From assembly GCA_029202985.1 (NCBI GenBank), contig CP119316.1, positions 1,488,001-1,552,000 of the forward strand: DNA of 64,000 nt, read 5' to 3'. This DNA comes from Candidatus Andeanibacterium colombiense. GTDB lineage: Bacteria; Pseudomonadota; Alphaproteobacteria; Sphingomonadales; Sphingomonadaceae. This document shows positions 43,732 to 53,019 of the stretch, piece by piece. The notes beneath the pieces were generated by a model. That model saw only the letters and a program-made list of their open reading frames with translations, made no database searches and was not told the origin of the DNA. The stretch's first letter is position 1. Every line of letters begins with the position of its first letter. The position numbers were made by a program, and so were the translations under genes.

Positions 43732-46617
43732 ATGCGACGCGGCAGATCACTTACGCTCACCCTGGCGCTTGGCGCCACCGTGCTGGCATCGGGCGCGCCC
43801 GTGCTGTCGAGCGAGACCCCGCCCGCGCCGGGCGACTGGCCGCGCTATGCGCGCGATCTCGGCGGCACGCGCTTCTCGCCGCTCGACCAGATCAACGCCG
43901 GCAATGTCGCGGGGCTCGACATCGCGTGGTCCTTCACCGCGCGGCCGCAGGGCGGCGGGACGCTGGTTTCCAGCGCAACCCCGATCGCGGTTGGCGGGGT
44001 GCTGTATTACCCGTTGGGCGACGCGGTGGTTGCGCTTGACGGCGCGAGTGGCAAGGAGCTGTGGCGCTTCGCGGTGACCGACGGGGTGGTGCGCCGCGCG
44101 GTGTCCTATTGGGCGGGCGACGGCACGATCGCACCGCGGATCTTCTTCTCGAGCGGTTCCGCGATCATGGCGCTGAACGCGGCCACCGGCCAACTCGACA
44201 CCAGCTTCGGCGCCGGCGGCAAGGTTGCACTCGCGGTGCCTTACAACGGCCCGCCCACGGTGTTCCGCAATGTGCTGGTGATCGGCGCCAATACCAGCGA
44301 GGACCCGATCGGCGCCTCGGGCAATTCGCGCGCCTATGATGCGCGCACCGGGGCGAAGATCTGGGAGTTCAACACCGTACCCCAACCGGGCGAGACCGGC
44401 CATGAAAGCTGGCTCAACGATGGATGGAAGGGCCGCAGCGGCACCAATGTCTGGGTCTGGTACATGACCGCGGACGAGAAGACCGGTACGATCTACATGC
44501 CGGTCGGCGGGCCTTCGCCGAATTATTACGGCGGCGACCGGCCGGGCAGCAATCTGTTCGGCAATTCGATTGTCGCGGTCGATGCCGAGACCGGCAAGTA
44601 CAAGTGGCACTTCCAGACGATCCACCACGATCTGTGGGACTGGGACATGCCGCCGCCGCCGGTGCTGTTCGACGTCCACAAGGACGGCAAGACGATCCCC
44701 GCGCTGGCCGAAACCGGTAAGAACGGCTTCATGTATATCCTCAACCGCGAGACCGGCGAGCCGATCCACGGCGTGGTCGAACGGCCGGTCGCCGCAGGCA
44801 ATGTCCCGGGCGAGTATTATTCCCCTACCCAGCCCTTCCCGGTGAAGCCGCAGCAATTGTCGCGCGGGCACTGGGATCCGGAAGACATGGTCACCGCGCA
44901 GGATACCAGCGCCGATCACGTCGCGGCGTGCGAGGCGCTGCTCGATTCCTATGGCGGGACCTTCTTCAACGCCGGGTCGTTCACCCCGTTCTTCCTGCAC
45001 GAGGAAGGCCAGCCGGTGATCGCCTCGATCAACATGCCGCATAATGGCGGCGCGAACTGGGGCGGCTATGCGGCCGATCCGGCCCGGGGCGTGGTCTATA
45101 TCAACACCAGCGAAGGCGGCTCGATCGGCTGGATCGAGAAGCGCAAGCCGGGCGGCGATTATGGCCGCGGCACCACCACCTCGAACCAGCTTTACGACCG
45201 CGGCAGCCTGAGCGGACCGGGCGCCTATGCCTCGTTCAGCGCGAACTACACCGCGGCCGACGGTACGGTCACCCAACTCCCCTGCATCAAGCCGCCATGG
45301 GGCCGGCTGACCGCGGTCGACGCCAACACCGGCGAAATCGCGTGGCAGACCCGGCTCGGGATCACCGAGGCGCTGCCCAAGGACAAGCAGGACACCGGTA
45401 CGATGAACACCTTCGGCGGGCCGATCGTAACCGCCGGGGGCCTCGTGTTCATCGGCGCGACCGGCGACCGCCGCTTTCGTGCGTTCGACGCCGCGAGCGG
45501 CAAGGAGCTGTGGGAGAAGCAGATGACCTACAGCGCGCAGGCGGTGCCGATCACCTATCAGGGCAAGGACGGGCGTCAGTATGTCGCGGTGACCGCCGCC
45601 AATTTCGGCGCCGGCCCGCGCGGACCCGACGGCAAGCCGCTCAACCAGGAAGGGCTGGTGGTCTTCGCATTGCCGAAGACCGCGGCCGCCCCTGGAACTG
45701 CCGGGGTGATCACCACACCCGAGGGCGCGAAGATGGATGATGCGTCGAGCCTCGCCTACAAGCCGGGACAGCTGACCGAAGAGCAGCTGATGAGCCCGAT
45801 GCGGCCGTTCTTCGCGCAGCATTCGATGAATGTATTCCGCCGCTATCCGCGCGAGGACACCGCGGCGATGGTGAAGTTCTACACCGAGGCGCTGGCACTC
45901 AAGAGCCTCAACCCGATCCAGTTGACCGCGACCCAGCAGATGATCCTGACCGGGGTCGGCAGCGGGCAGATCAAGCTGTCGGCCGGGCAGCAGGGCAACC
46001 GCAAATACGATCTCACCGGCGGCTACAAGGGCGGCAGCGGCATCCGCATGTGGATGCTGACCTATCCGAACGAATCCGCGGTCGTGCAGCGCTTCGTGGA
46101 GGCGGGCTTCACCCCGCCGGTGTTCGCCAGCCGGGGCGACGGAACGCGCGCGGCGCTGGTCAAGGATCCGGGCGGCTTCGACATCCTGCTGGTTATCAAA
46201 AAGGGCGCGAAGGACGGATCGAACGACGGGGTCGGCGTCGGTATCGGCGTGAGTGACGTCGAGCGGAGCCGGGCATTCTACCGCGAGTTCGTCGGGCTGG
46301 ATGAGCTGCCGCCGATCAAGGACAAGCTCCTCGGGCTGACGCTCTACCCCTATCGCCACGAGGAGACGACGCTCTATCTGTTCAAGGCGGCCGGGCCGGG
46401 CGTGGATAACGGCAGCGCCGGAATCCAGTACGTCGTGAGCGACGCCGCAATGGCCGAGGCGAAGGGCAAGCGCCGCAACCTGGCGATCGAAACCCCGCTC
46501 AACAAGCTCGCCGGGTTCAGCCTGACGACGATCTGGCTCAACGATCCGGACGGGGTGACGAACTATTTCGCGCAGGTCGGCGCGAAGGGTGCGGCGAAAC
46601 CGCCGGCGGGGAACTAG
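43732..46617 (+). CDS. PQQ-type beta-propeller dehydrogenase fused to a two-module VOC domain
   Basis: A 961-residue exported protein, with a signal peptide (SLTLTLALGATVLASG). Residues about 30-660 form an eight-bladed quinoprotein propeller of the membrane glucose/quinate dehydrogenase type, but without N-terminal TM helices or a CXXCH haem motif. HHDLWDWDMP gives Asp303 and GKNGFMYILNR gives Lys330; their 27-residue spacing matches the catalytic Asp and PQQ-contacting Lys of glucose dehydrogenase. Cys400 and Cys518 could pair. Residues about 690-955 are two VOC-like modules (FFAQHSMNVFRRYP..., GVGIGVSDVERSRAFYREFVGL). This fusion is unusual. Ribosome-binding GAGGGAAATTC precedes the ATG. 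Confidence 0.9.
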   Translation: MRRGRSLTLTLALGATVLASGAPVLSSETPPAPGDWPRYARDLGGTRFSPLDQINAGNVAGLDIAWSFTARPQGGGTLVSSATPIAVGGVLYYPLGDAVVALDGASGKELWRFAVTDGVVRRAVSYWAGDGTIAPRIFFSSGSAIMALNAATGQLDTSFGAGGKVALAVPYNGPPTVFRNVLVIGANTSEDPIGASGNSRAYDARTGAKIWEFNTVPQPGETGHESWLNDGWKGRSGTNVWVWYMTADEKTGTIYMPVGGPSPNYYGGDRPGSNLFGNSIVAVDAETGKYKWHFQTIHHDLWDWDMPPPPVLFDVHKDGKTIPALAETGKNGFMYILNRETGEPIHGVVERPVAAGNVPGEYYSPTQPFPVKPQQLSRGHWDPEDMVTAQDTSADHVAACEALLDSYGGTFFNAGSFTPFFLHEEGQPVIASINMPHNGGANWGGYAADPARGVVYINTSEGGSIGWIEKRKPGGDYGRGTTTSNQLYDRGSLSGPGAYASFSANYTAADGTVTQLPCIKPPWGRLTAVDANTGEIAWQTRLGITEALPKDKQDTGTMNTFGGPIVTAGGLVFIGATGDRRFRAFDAASGKELWEKQMTYSAQAVPITYQGKDGRQYVAVTAANFGAGPRGPDGKPLNQEGLVVFALPKTAAAPGTAGVITTPEGAKMDDASSLAYKPGQLTEEQLMSPMRPFFAQHSMNVFRRYPREDTAAMVKFYTEALALKSLNPIQLTATQQMILTGVGSGQIKLSAGQQGNRKYDLTGGYKGGSGIRMWMLTYPNESAVVQRFVEAGFTPPVFASRGDGTRAALVKDPGGFDILLVIKKGAKDGSNDGVGVGIGVSDVERSRAFYREFVGLDELPPIKDKLLGLTLYPYRHEETTLYLFKAAGPGVDNGSAGIQYVVSDAAMAEAKGKRRNLAIETPLNKLAGFSLTTIWLNDPDGVTNYFAQVGAKGAAKPPAGN

Positions 46618-46704
46618 CCCACCCCCTACCCCCTCCCGCAAGCGGGAGGGGAGCGAGACTTCGACCCCGGACTTGTTCCGGGGAGCTAGTCGCAGCGGGG
46701 TGGG
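46618..46704. repeat. Family B palindromic repeat, intergenic copy
   Basis: CCACCCCCTACCCCCTCCCGC at the left matches the end GCAGCGGGGTGGG as outer arms. The core contains GAGCGAGACTT and GCTAGTCGCAGC, like the copy inside valS, plus a short CCCCGGACTTGTTCCGGGG hairpin of the family E type. It lies between the fusion gene and the bidirectional terminator. Confidence 0.75.
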
Positions 46705-46723
46705 CCTGCCCAAGCCCAAAAAG

Positions 46724-46752
46724 AAAAACCCCGCCGTTTCCGGCGGGGTTTT
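46724..46752. terminator. Bidirectional terminator between fusion gene and cytochrome gene
   Basis: AAAAACCCCGCCG-TTTC-CGGCGGGGTTTT is a 12-13-base-pair stem with A-run before and T-run after, so it can end both the forward PQQ/VOC gene and the reverse cytochrome c gene. Confidence 0.85.
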
Positions 46753-46774
46753 CGTTTACCCGAAGGTGGAGCGT

Positions 46775-47152
46775 TTACTTGTTCGACTGCGCCGAAACAT
46801 AGGTCGCCAGCGCATCGATTTCCTTCGGGGTCAGCGAACCGCCGAAGCTCGGCATAGCGCCCTGGCCGTTGGTGATGCGGCCGGTCACGAAGGCCTTCGA
46901 AAGCTTCGCGCCATCGAGCTGCGGGCCGACATGGCCCGAACCGCCGGCATCCTTGAGCGTGTGGCAGCTGCCGCACGACCAGTCCTGAAACAGCTTGCGG
47001 CCCGGGGAGGCTGCGGCGGCCTTCGGCTTGGCCTTGGTCGCGGCATCGGCCGGAGCGCTCAGCAGCAGGGCGCCCGAAGCGACCGTGCCGGCCAGCGCCA
47101 GCGATGCAAAGCCGAGCTTGAAAAGCTTACGGCCGGAAACTTTGTCACCCAT
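46775..47152 (-). CDS. Exported small c-type cytochrome
   Basis: A 125-residue protein with an N-terminal signal (KLGFASLALAGTVASGALLL, cleavage near ADAA). Haem is bound at SCGSCH; the axial Met is likely in GAMPSFGG. It ends with the usual C-terminal helix (TPKEIDALATYVSAQ). ATGs at 47152 and 47161 are both possible. It lies convergent to the PQQ/VOC fusion and divergent from the MBL-fold gene, and none of the three propeller proteins has a haem of its own, so it may take electrons from them. Confidence 0.9.
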   Translation of the reverse strand: MGDKVSGRKLFKLGFASLALAGTVASGALLLSAPADAATKAKPKAAAASPGRKLFQDWSCGSCHTLKDAGGSGHVGPQLDGAKLSKAFVTGRITNGQGAMPSFGGSLTPKEIDALATYVSAQSNK

Positions 47153-47413
47153 TGTGTCCATTCCCAATCTTGGCGGAGGTGCGGAAGACCGCAGGAATCG
47201 GTCGCGCGCCGCACTAATCCAACTGAAATCCCTGTCAAGCAAAGCCGGACAAAATCATCTATTGCCGAATCGACATTGCCCACCGCTTAACGCTACAAGC
47301 GGGTTTCGTTCAGGCCGAATCCGGCCCGGACCATAGCGGCCGCCTCACGCGTGAGAAGAGGCCGCGGCAACAGAATTTGGCTAAGGCGCGATATCAGCGC
47401 CAGTTGGGAGAGC

Positions 47414-48490
47414 ATGATGAAATCGAAGATGGCCCTGGCGTTCCTTGTCGCCGGAAGCATGGCAGCGGCCGCGAGCGCCCAGCAGGGCGCCGCACCCGCC
47501 CCCGGCGCGGCCCCGGCCGCACCCCCGCGCGGCGGCGGCCTGCCCCCGGTCGAGCCGATCCAGCACGTCACCGGCAATGTCTACAAGATCTTCGGCGGCG
47601 GCGGGAACACGCTGGTGTTCGTCCAGAAGGACGGCGTCACCCTGCTCGACACCAAGATGCCCGGCAACGGCCAGGCGATTCTCGATGAAGTGGCCAAGGT
47701 CACCGACAAGCCGATCACCACGATCATCAGCACCCACAGCCACCCGGACCACATCGGCAGCACCGATTTCATCCGCGCGAAATATCCGAATGTGCGGGTG
47801 ATCATGCAGGAGAACGCTTTGACCGAACTGGCCAGTGGCCCGTTCTCGAAGCCCGAACTCAAGCCGAATGTCACCTACAAGGACCACCTGACCGTCGGCA
47901 GCGGCGACGACCGGTTGGAGCTGTATCACTTCGGCCGCGGCCACACAGAAGCCGACACTTTCGTGCTGATCCCGGCCGCGCGGCTGCTGTTCATGGGCGA
48001 CGTGATGGCGTGGAACATGGCGCCGTTCCTGCCCAGCGGCGGGGCCTCGGCGATCGCCGACGAGACCGAGAAGCTGGTCAACACCGTCAAGGGCCAGGTC
48101 GACATCGTCGTCGAAGGCCATGGCTATGTGAACGACTGGGCCGGACTCGAACGGCTCGCCCGCTTCGACCGCGCGCTGATCACCGAAGCGCGCAAGGCCT
48201 ATGACCGCGGCGAGGCCCCGGGCGTGGCGGTGGCCGAACTGCGGAAGAACCCGGACTTTTCCCCGCTGCTCGACACCCATATCAAGAAGGGCCTCGAATA
48301 CGGCAACACCCCGCTGGCCCGCGCGCATATGAACGTCAATGTCGCCTACACCGAATTCGCGGGCGAACAGGCCGGTTTCGGCATCGCCAATGGCGCTCCG
48401 CTTCCAGCGACCGACAAGCACAAGGGTTCCGACCCGAAGGACACCGCACCGCCGACCCCGGAGATGCTCGCGAACGAAGTCGCGAAGTAA
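47414..48490 (+). CDS. Secreted metallo-beta-lactamase-fold hydrolase
   Basis: A 358-residue exported protein with a signal (MALAFLVAGSMAAAASA) and an Ala/Pro-rich linker to about residue 45. The metal motif STHSHPDHIGS (HXHXDH) is followed by the second metal-binding His in FGRGHTEADT, then MGDVMAW and EGHGYV. Its class includes periplasmic enzymes opening lactones or hydrolysing esters and thioesters. Starts at ATG 47414 or 47417 after TTGGGAGAGC. The 261-base gap from the cytochrome gene is likely a divergent promoter. Confidence 0.87.
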   Translation: MMKSKMALAFLVAGSMAAAASAQQGAAPAPGAAPAAPPRGGGLPPVEPIQHVTGNVYKIFGGGGNTLVFVQKDGVTLLDTKMPGNGQAILDEVAKVTDKPITTIISTHSHPDHIGSTDFIRAKYPNVRVIMQENALTELASGPFSKPELKPNVTYKDHLTVGSGDDRLELYHFGRGHTEADTFVLIPAARLLFMGDVMAWNMAPFLPSGGASAIADETEKLVNTVKGQVDIVVEGHGYVNDWAGLERLARFDRALITEARKAYDRGEAPGVAVAELRKNPDFSPLLDTHIKKGLEYGNTPLARAHMNVNVAYTEFAGEQAGFGIANGAPLPATDKHKGSDPKDTAPPTPEMLANEVAK

Positions 48491-48681
48491 TCCACCGCGT
48501 CGGACAAGATCACCGTTCCGCGCCGCGTGAGCGGCCCCGCGGAACCTCCCCCGCTCTCCGGCGAATTCGGCGACCATGACCGCCGGATCACCGAAAGCGG
48601 GGGAGCGATCCCGGGGGTTTCCGGCACCTGTTGCCGGCTTCCCTCAGATCGGATTTTGTCAACGAACGGATATTTTCGCCC

Positions 48682-48709
48682 TTGTTGAGCCGCTGCTATC
48701 TCGTATAGG
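48682..48709 (+). promoter_or_regulatory. Possible sigma-70-like promoter of the second PQQ gene operon
   Basis: TTGTTG, a 16-base spacer and TATAGG lie about 80 bases before the TTG start of the second propeller gene. A CGTATAGG box also occurs about 70 bases upstream of the third propeller gene (55846-55853), with TTGCCA 15 bases before it. The 297-base gap here otherwise holds only GC-rich inverted sequence near 48545-48625 and no gene. Confidence 0.35.
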
Positions 48710-48787
48710 CTGCGGCCTGCCTGCCCGTGGCCCCGGGATGGGCCGCGAGGCATAATCAGGGCGATACGACAACTCGGGAGTGGTTAG

Positions 48788-50752
48788 TTGCACCAGCATC
48801 ATGAATTTCGTGCGCGCGGCCGTCGCGCGGCCCTGCTTCTCGCCGCCGCCGCATTCGGCCTGGCTACGGCCGGGGCAGCCAACGCCAAGCCCGGCGACAG
48901 CTTCGATCATGTGACCTGGGACGCTTCGGGCGGCGGGGCGGACTCGTCGCAATATTCGGCGCTCGACCAGATCAACAAGGACAATGTCGCCAGGCTGGTC
49001 CCCGCGTGGAGCTACAAGACCGGTCCGGGCCAGGGTCCGCATTTCAACCCGCTGCTCGCCAACGGGAGCATGTATATCCTCGTCGGCGGACCGCGCGGCG
49101 CGGGCAGCTCGCTGGTCGCGCTCGACCCGGCGACCGGCGCGGAGAAGTGGCGCAAGCTGCTGAGCGGCGGCGCGGGCAGTCGCGGCATGAATTACTGGCA
49201 GAGCAAGGACGGCAAGGACAAGCGCCTGCTGTTCGTGATGAACGGCGCGCTGACCGCAGTCTCGGCCGACACCGGGGAGCTGATCGGCACGTTCGGAACC
49301 AACGGCGCGGTCGATCTGCGCGTCGGGCTCGACGTCGACATCAGCAAGGTTCGCCCGCTGCAGACCGACAATCCGGGCCGCATCTTCGAAGACACGATCG
49401 TGATGTCGCTGCCCGCAGGCGGCGCCGGCTACACCTCCGCCCCGGCCGATATCCATGCCTACGACATCGTCACCGGCAAGTTGAAGTGGCGCTTCCACAC
49501 CGTTCCGCAGAAGGGCGAAGAGGGCTACGACAGCTGGCCCGAGAAGGATCACGAACAGTTCGGCGGCGTCCACAACTGGTCGGAATCGACCATGGATCCC
49601 GAAACCGGCATCATCTACATCCCGACCGGGACCGCCCGCTTCGATTTCTACGGCGGCAACCGCGAAGGCGACAATCTTTACGGCAACTCGCTGCTCGCGC
49701 TCGATGCCCGCACCGGCAAGAAGGTGTGGCATTACCAGCTTATCCATCACGATCTGTGGGATTTCGACAATCCGCAGGCGCCCAAGCTGCTGACGATCCA
49801 CAAGGACGGGAAAGACATTCCGGTCGTGATCCAGGCGACCAAGTTCGGCTTCCTGTTCGTGTTCAACCGGCTGACCGGCGAACCGATCTGGCCGATCGAG
49901 GAGCGTGCGGTTCCGAAGTCGGACGTGCCGGGTGAAAAGGCTTCGCCGACCCAGCCCTTCCCGACCTGGCCCAAGCCCTTCGCGCGCCAGTCGTTCACCG
50001 AGGCCGAGATCAATCCCTATCTGAACGATGCGGACAAGGCGAAGCTGCACGAATTGTTCAAGACCGCGCGCAACGAAGGCCTGTTCACCCCGCCGAGCCT
50101 GCAAGGCTCGATCTCGATGCCCGGCCATAATGGCGGCGCGAACTGGGGCACGTCTTCGGTCGATCCGGTCAAGGGCCGGTTCTTCGTGGTGTCGAAGCAA
50201 TTGCCGACCTACGACAAGCTGACCTTGCCGACCGGTGACCAGCTGGCGCGGGCACAGGCGAGCCAGCCCAATGGCGGCGGCGACGTGCAGCCTTACGCAT
50301 CGGGCGTGGACTTCATGCTGCAGAGCGATGGCCAGTCGGCGATCGCTCCGCCGTGGTCGCTGATCACCGCCTATGACATGAACACAGGCGACATCATGTG
50401 GTCGGTGCCCAACGGCGAAGTGACCGAGATGGTCAAGAAGGGCATCCGCGACACCGGCAGCGTCGCTCCGCGCGGCGGCCCGGTCGCGACCGCGGGCGGG
50501 CTGGTGTTCGTCGGCACCTCGTCCGACCGCAAGATCCGCGCGCGTGACGCCGATACCGGCAAGGTGCTGTGGGAATTCGAACTCCCCGCCGCGACCGAAG
50601 GCGTTCCGGCGGTCTACAAGGCCGGCGGCCGCGAATATCTGGTGATCGGGGTCGGCGGCGACGGGCTGTTTGCCCCGCAGCTCGGCCAGATCAAGCCAAC
50701 TGATGCCGACAACCAGTATATGGCCTTCGCGCTGCCGCAGGCGGGTAACTGA
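48788..50752 (+). CDS. PQQ-type beta-propeller dehydrogenase (2)
   Basis: A 654-residue exported quinoprotein with a signal (RRAALLLAAAAFGLATAG, cleavage near ANA), whose propeller covers most of the chain. HHDLWDFDNP gives Asp325 and ATKFGFLFVFNR gives Lys352, spaced by 27 residues as in glucose dehydrogenase. Unlike propellers 1 and 3, it lacks the two conserved Cys. It starts at a TTG after CTCGGGAGTGGTTAG. The stop is two bases before the next gene, so it heads an operon of at least four more genes. Confidence 0.88.
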   Translation: MHQHHEFRARGRRAALLLAAAAFGLATAGAANAKPGDSFDHVTWDASGGGADSSQYSALDQINKDNVARLVPAWSYKTGPGQGPHFNPLLANGSMYILVGGPRGAGSSLVALDPATGAEKWRKLLSGGAGSRGMNYWQSKDGKDKRLLFVMNGALTAVSADTGELIGTFGTNGAVDLRVGLDVDISKVRPLQTDNPGRIFEDTIVMSLPAGGAGYTSAPADIHAYDIVTGKLKWRFHTVPQKGEEGYDSWPEKDHEQFGGVHNWSESTMDPETGIIYIPTGTARFDFYGGNREGDNLYGNSLLALDARTGKKVWHYQLIHHDLWDFDNPQAPKLLTIHKDGKDIPVVIQATKFGFLFVFNRLTGEPIWPIEERAVPKSDVPGEKASPTQPFPTWPKPFARQSFTEAEINPYLNDADKAKLHELFKTARNEGLFTPPSLQGSISMPGHNGGANWGTSSVDPVKGRFFVVSKQLPTYDKLTLPTGDQLARAQASQPNGGGDVQPYASGVDFMLQSDGQSAIAPPWSLITAYDMNTGDIMWSVPNGEVTEMVKKGIRDTGSVAPRGGPVATAGGLVFVGTSSDRKIRARDADTGKVLWEFELPAATEGVPAVYKAGGREYLVIGVGGDGLFAPQLGQIKPTDADNQYMAFALPQAGN

Positions 50753-50754
50753 CG

Positions 50755-51876
50755 ATGAAGATGCGCTTGATCGGTTTGGCCGCGGCAACCTCGCTCGCGG
50801 TGCTCGGTGCGGTTTCGGCGAATGCGCAGTTCGGCCCGCCGCCGGGCCCGCCCGAAGTGATCCCGCCCGATGTTCTGAAAACGCTCGAAGCCGTCCCCGC
50901 CGTCCCGACGGACTACAAGGCCGCGAAAACCTCGTGGGGCGAGCCTGACCTGTCGGGCGGTTGGCCGATCGACCATTTGAACGGCTTCCCGTTCATGCGC
51001 CCGGCGGGCCAGGGCAATCGCTATTTCCTGACCGACAAGGAATTCGAAGCCCGCAACAGCCGGATGGAGGCGCAGGGCGGCGGCTACGACAAGGAAATCC
51101 AGACCAACAAGATGGGCATGGGCGCCTGGGTCGAAGTCGGCACGGCGAACCGCCGCACCTCGATGCTGATCGATCCGCCGAACGGCCAGCTTCCGGAACA
51201 GACCGCGGAAGGCAAGCGGCGCGGGGCGCTGATGCGTTCGAGCTACCGCTTCAACCAGACCTTCGATTCCCCGGCGGATTTCGACAGCTGGGATCGCTGC
51301 ATCACCCGCGGCCTCCCGGCTTCGATGTTCACGATCAACTACAACAACGGCATCCGCGTGTGGCAGGCGCCCGGGCTGGTCGCGATCCAGCTCGAGATGG
51401 TCCATGAAACCCGCGTGATCTACACCGACGGGCGACCGTCGATCAGCCCTGCGATCCACAACTGGATGGGCGAAAGCCGTGGGCACTGGGAAAACGGCAA
51501 CACGCTGGTGGTCGAGACGACCAACTTCCTGCCCGGCCCTTCGGCGACCAATGTCGGGACCACCGCGTCGCCGCCGCAGAACGATACGCCGGTCAGCACC
51601 GAAGCGAAGATGACCGAGCGTTTCACCATGACCGGGCCCAACTCGATCGTGTATGAAGTGACCTGGAACGATCCGACGATCTTCACCGCGCCCTGGACCG
51701 CGCGGCTCGATTGGCGGCGGAACGACGATTACCAGTTCTACGAATATGCCTGTCACGAAGGCAATGTGCAGCTGCGCGGCTATATCACCTCGTCGCGGGC
51801 ACAGCGTAAACAAGAAGCCGAGGAAGCCGCTGCAAAGGCTGCCGGGACGGCAAATGCTCAGGGGAGTGCTAAATGA
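50755..51876 (+). CDS. Exported protein of unknown function, paralogue 1
   Basis: A 373-residue protein with a Sec signal (LIGLAAATSLAVLGAVSANA). Shared with the next two genes are a WGEPDLSGGWPIDHL segment, FDSWDRCITRGLPASMF at residue 176, ETTNFLPGPSATNVGTT, and the C-terminal TAPWTARLDWRRNDDYQFYEYACHEGN. The Cys in DRC and ACHEG are invariant among the three and could bind metal or pair. The family occurs as multi-copy exported proteins in sphingomonads and acidobacteria. Activity unknown; likely in the periplasm with the PQQ proteins. Confidence 0.82.
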   Translation: MKMRLIGLAAATSLAVLGAVSANAQFGPPPGPPEVIPPDVLKTLEAVPAVPTDYKAAKTSWGEPDLSGGWPIDHLNGFPFMRPAGQGNRYFLTDKEFEARNSRMEAQGGGYDKEIQTNKMGMGAWVEVGTANRRTSMLIDPPNGQLPEQTAEGKRRGALMRSSYRFNQTFDSPADFDSWDRCITRGLPASMFTINYNNGIRVWQAPGLVAIQLEMVHETRVIYTDGRPSISPAIHNWMGESRGHWENGNTLVVETTNFLPGPSATNVGTTASPPQNDTPVSTEAKMTERFTMTGPNSIVYEVTWNDPTIFTAPWTARLDWRRNDDYQFYEYACHEGNVQLRGYITSSRAQRKQEAEEAAAKAAGTANAQGSAK

Positions 51877-53015
51877 CGAAATTTTCCAGAATCCGCACGG
51901 CGCTGGCTTCGGCCTCGCTCGCTGCCATCGCCCTCAGCGGCAGCGTGCTTTACGCGCAGGACGACAAGAAGCTCGAAGAGCAGGCCGGCCCGGCGCCCGA
52001 GGCGCTGTATGCCGGCACCGAGAAGGGTGTGGTCGATCTCTACCATCTCGCGCCGATCCCGGCCTATACCCCGGGCAAGACCGCGTGGGGCGATCCTGAT
52101 TTCCGCGGCACCTGGCCGATCGATTCGCTCGGTGGCCTCAACCTCCAGCGCACCGCCGCCCAGGGCAACCGCGTCTATCTGACCGACGAGGAATTCGCCC
52201 AGCGCGAAGCCCGCATGGAACAATCGCGCGAAGCCGCCTCGGCCGAGACCAACGCCAACAAGCTCGGCATGGGCAACTGGGTCGAGATGACCGGCGCCGG
52301 CCGCCGGACCTCGCTGCTGGTTTCGCCGGAGAACGGCCAACTGCCGCCGTTCACCGAATATGCCAAGCAACAGATGAAGATCGGCCGTTCGAGCTGGGTC
52401 GCGGGTCAGACCTATGACTGGGTCACGGACTTCGACAGCTGGGACCGCTGCGTCACCCGCGGCTTCCCCGCCTCGATGTTCCCGTTCCGCTACAACAACG
52501 GCGTGCGCATTTACCAGGCGCCGGGCTACGTCGTGATCGATCTCGAGATGATCCACGATTCGCGCATCATCCCGATCGTGAAGGACAAGGCTTCGGTGAA
52601 GCACAATCCGGCGAACGTGAAGGAATGGATGGGCGACAGCGTCGGCTATTGGGAAGGCAATACGCTGGTGATCGAGACCACCAATATCCAGCCGGGCGCC
52701 TCGCCGCTCAACATGGCGACGATCGGCGCTCCGCCGAACAACGTGATCCCGACCACCGATGCCGCCAAGTCGGTCGAGCGCCTGACGATGGCCGGCCACG
52801 ACACGCTGGTTTACGAGATCACCTATAGCGATCCCAAGGTGTGGACCGCGCCGTGGACCGTTCGCATGGATATTCCGCGCAACGACTCCTACGAATTCTA
52901 CGAATACGCCTGCCATGAAGGCGATGTGCAGGTGCGCAACTACATCAACTCGTCGCGCGCGCTGCGCGGCACCGACGCCGCCCAGAAGGAAGGCGAAGAG
53001 TCCGCGGCCAACTAA
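51873..53015 (+). CDS. Exported protein of unknown function, paralogue 2
   Basis: A 380-residue paralogue of the preceding gene, with a signal (ASLAAIALSGSVLYA). It has WGDPDFRGTWPIDSLGG, FDSWDRCVTRGFPASMF at residue 187, ETTNIQPGASPLNMAT and YEFYEYACHEGDVQVRNY. The ATG overlaps the stop of paralogue 1 by four bases, so translation is coupled. The most diverged of the three (extra AQREARMEQSREAA segment). Confidence 0.82.
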   Translation: MTKFSRIRTALASASLAAIALSGSVLYAQDDKKLEEQAGPAPEALYAGTEKGVVDLYHLAPIPAYTPGKTAWGDPDFRGTWPIDSLGGLNLQRTAAQGNRVYLTDEEFAQREARMEQSREAASAETNANKLGMGNWVEMTGAGRRTSLLVSPENGQLPPFTEYAKQQMKIGRSSWVAGQTYDWVTDFDSWDRCVTRGFPASMFPFRYNNGVRIYQAPGYVVIDLEMIHDSRIIPIVKDKASVKHNPANVKEWMGDSVGYWEGNTLVIETTNIQPGASPLNMATIGAPPNNVIPTTDAAKSVERLTMAGHDTLVYEITYSDPKVWTAPWTVRMDIPRNDSYEFYEYACHEGDVQVRNYINSSRALRGTDAAQKEGEESAAN

Positions 53016-53019
53016 GCCG

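Noticed and set aside
46775..50752. The PQQ genes as a polyvinyl alcohol (pva) operon
   Set aside because: PVA dehydrogenase carries its own haem c domain, which all three propellers lack, and the esterase is of type B rather than the oxidised-PVA hydrolase type. Only the general layout is similar.
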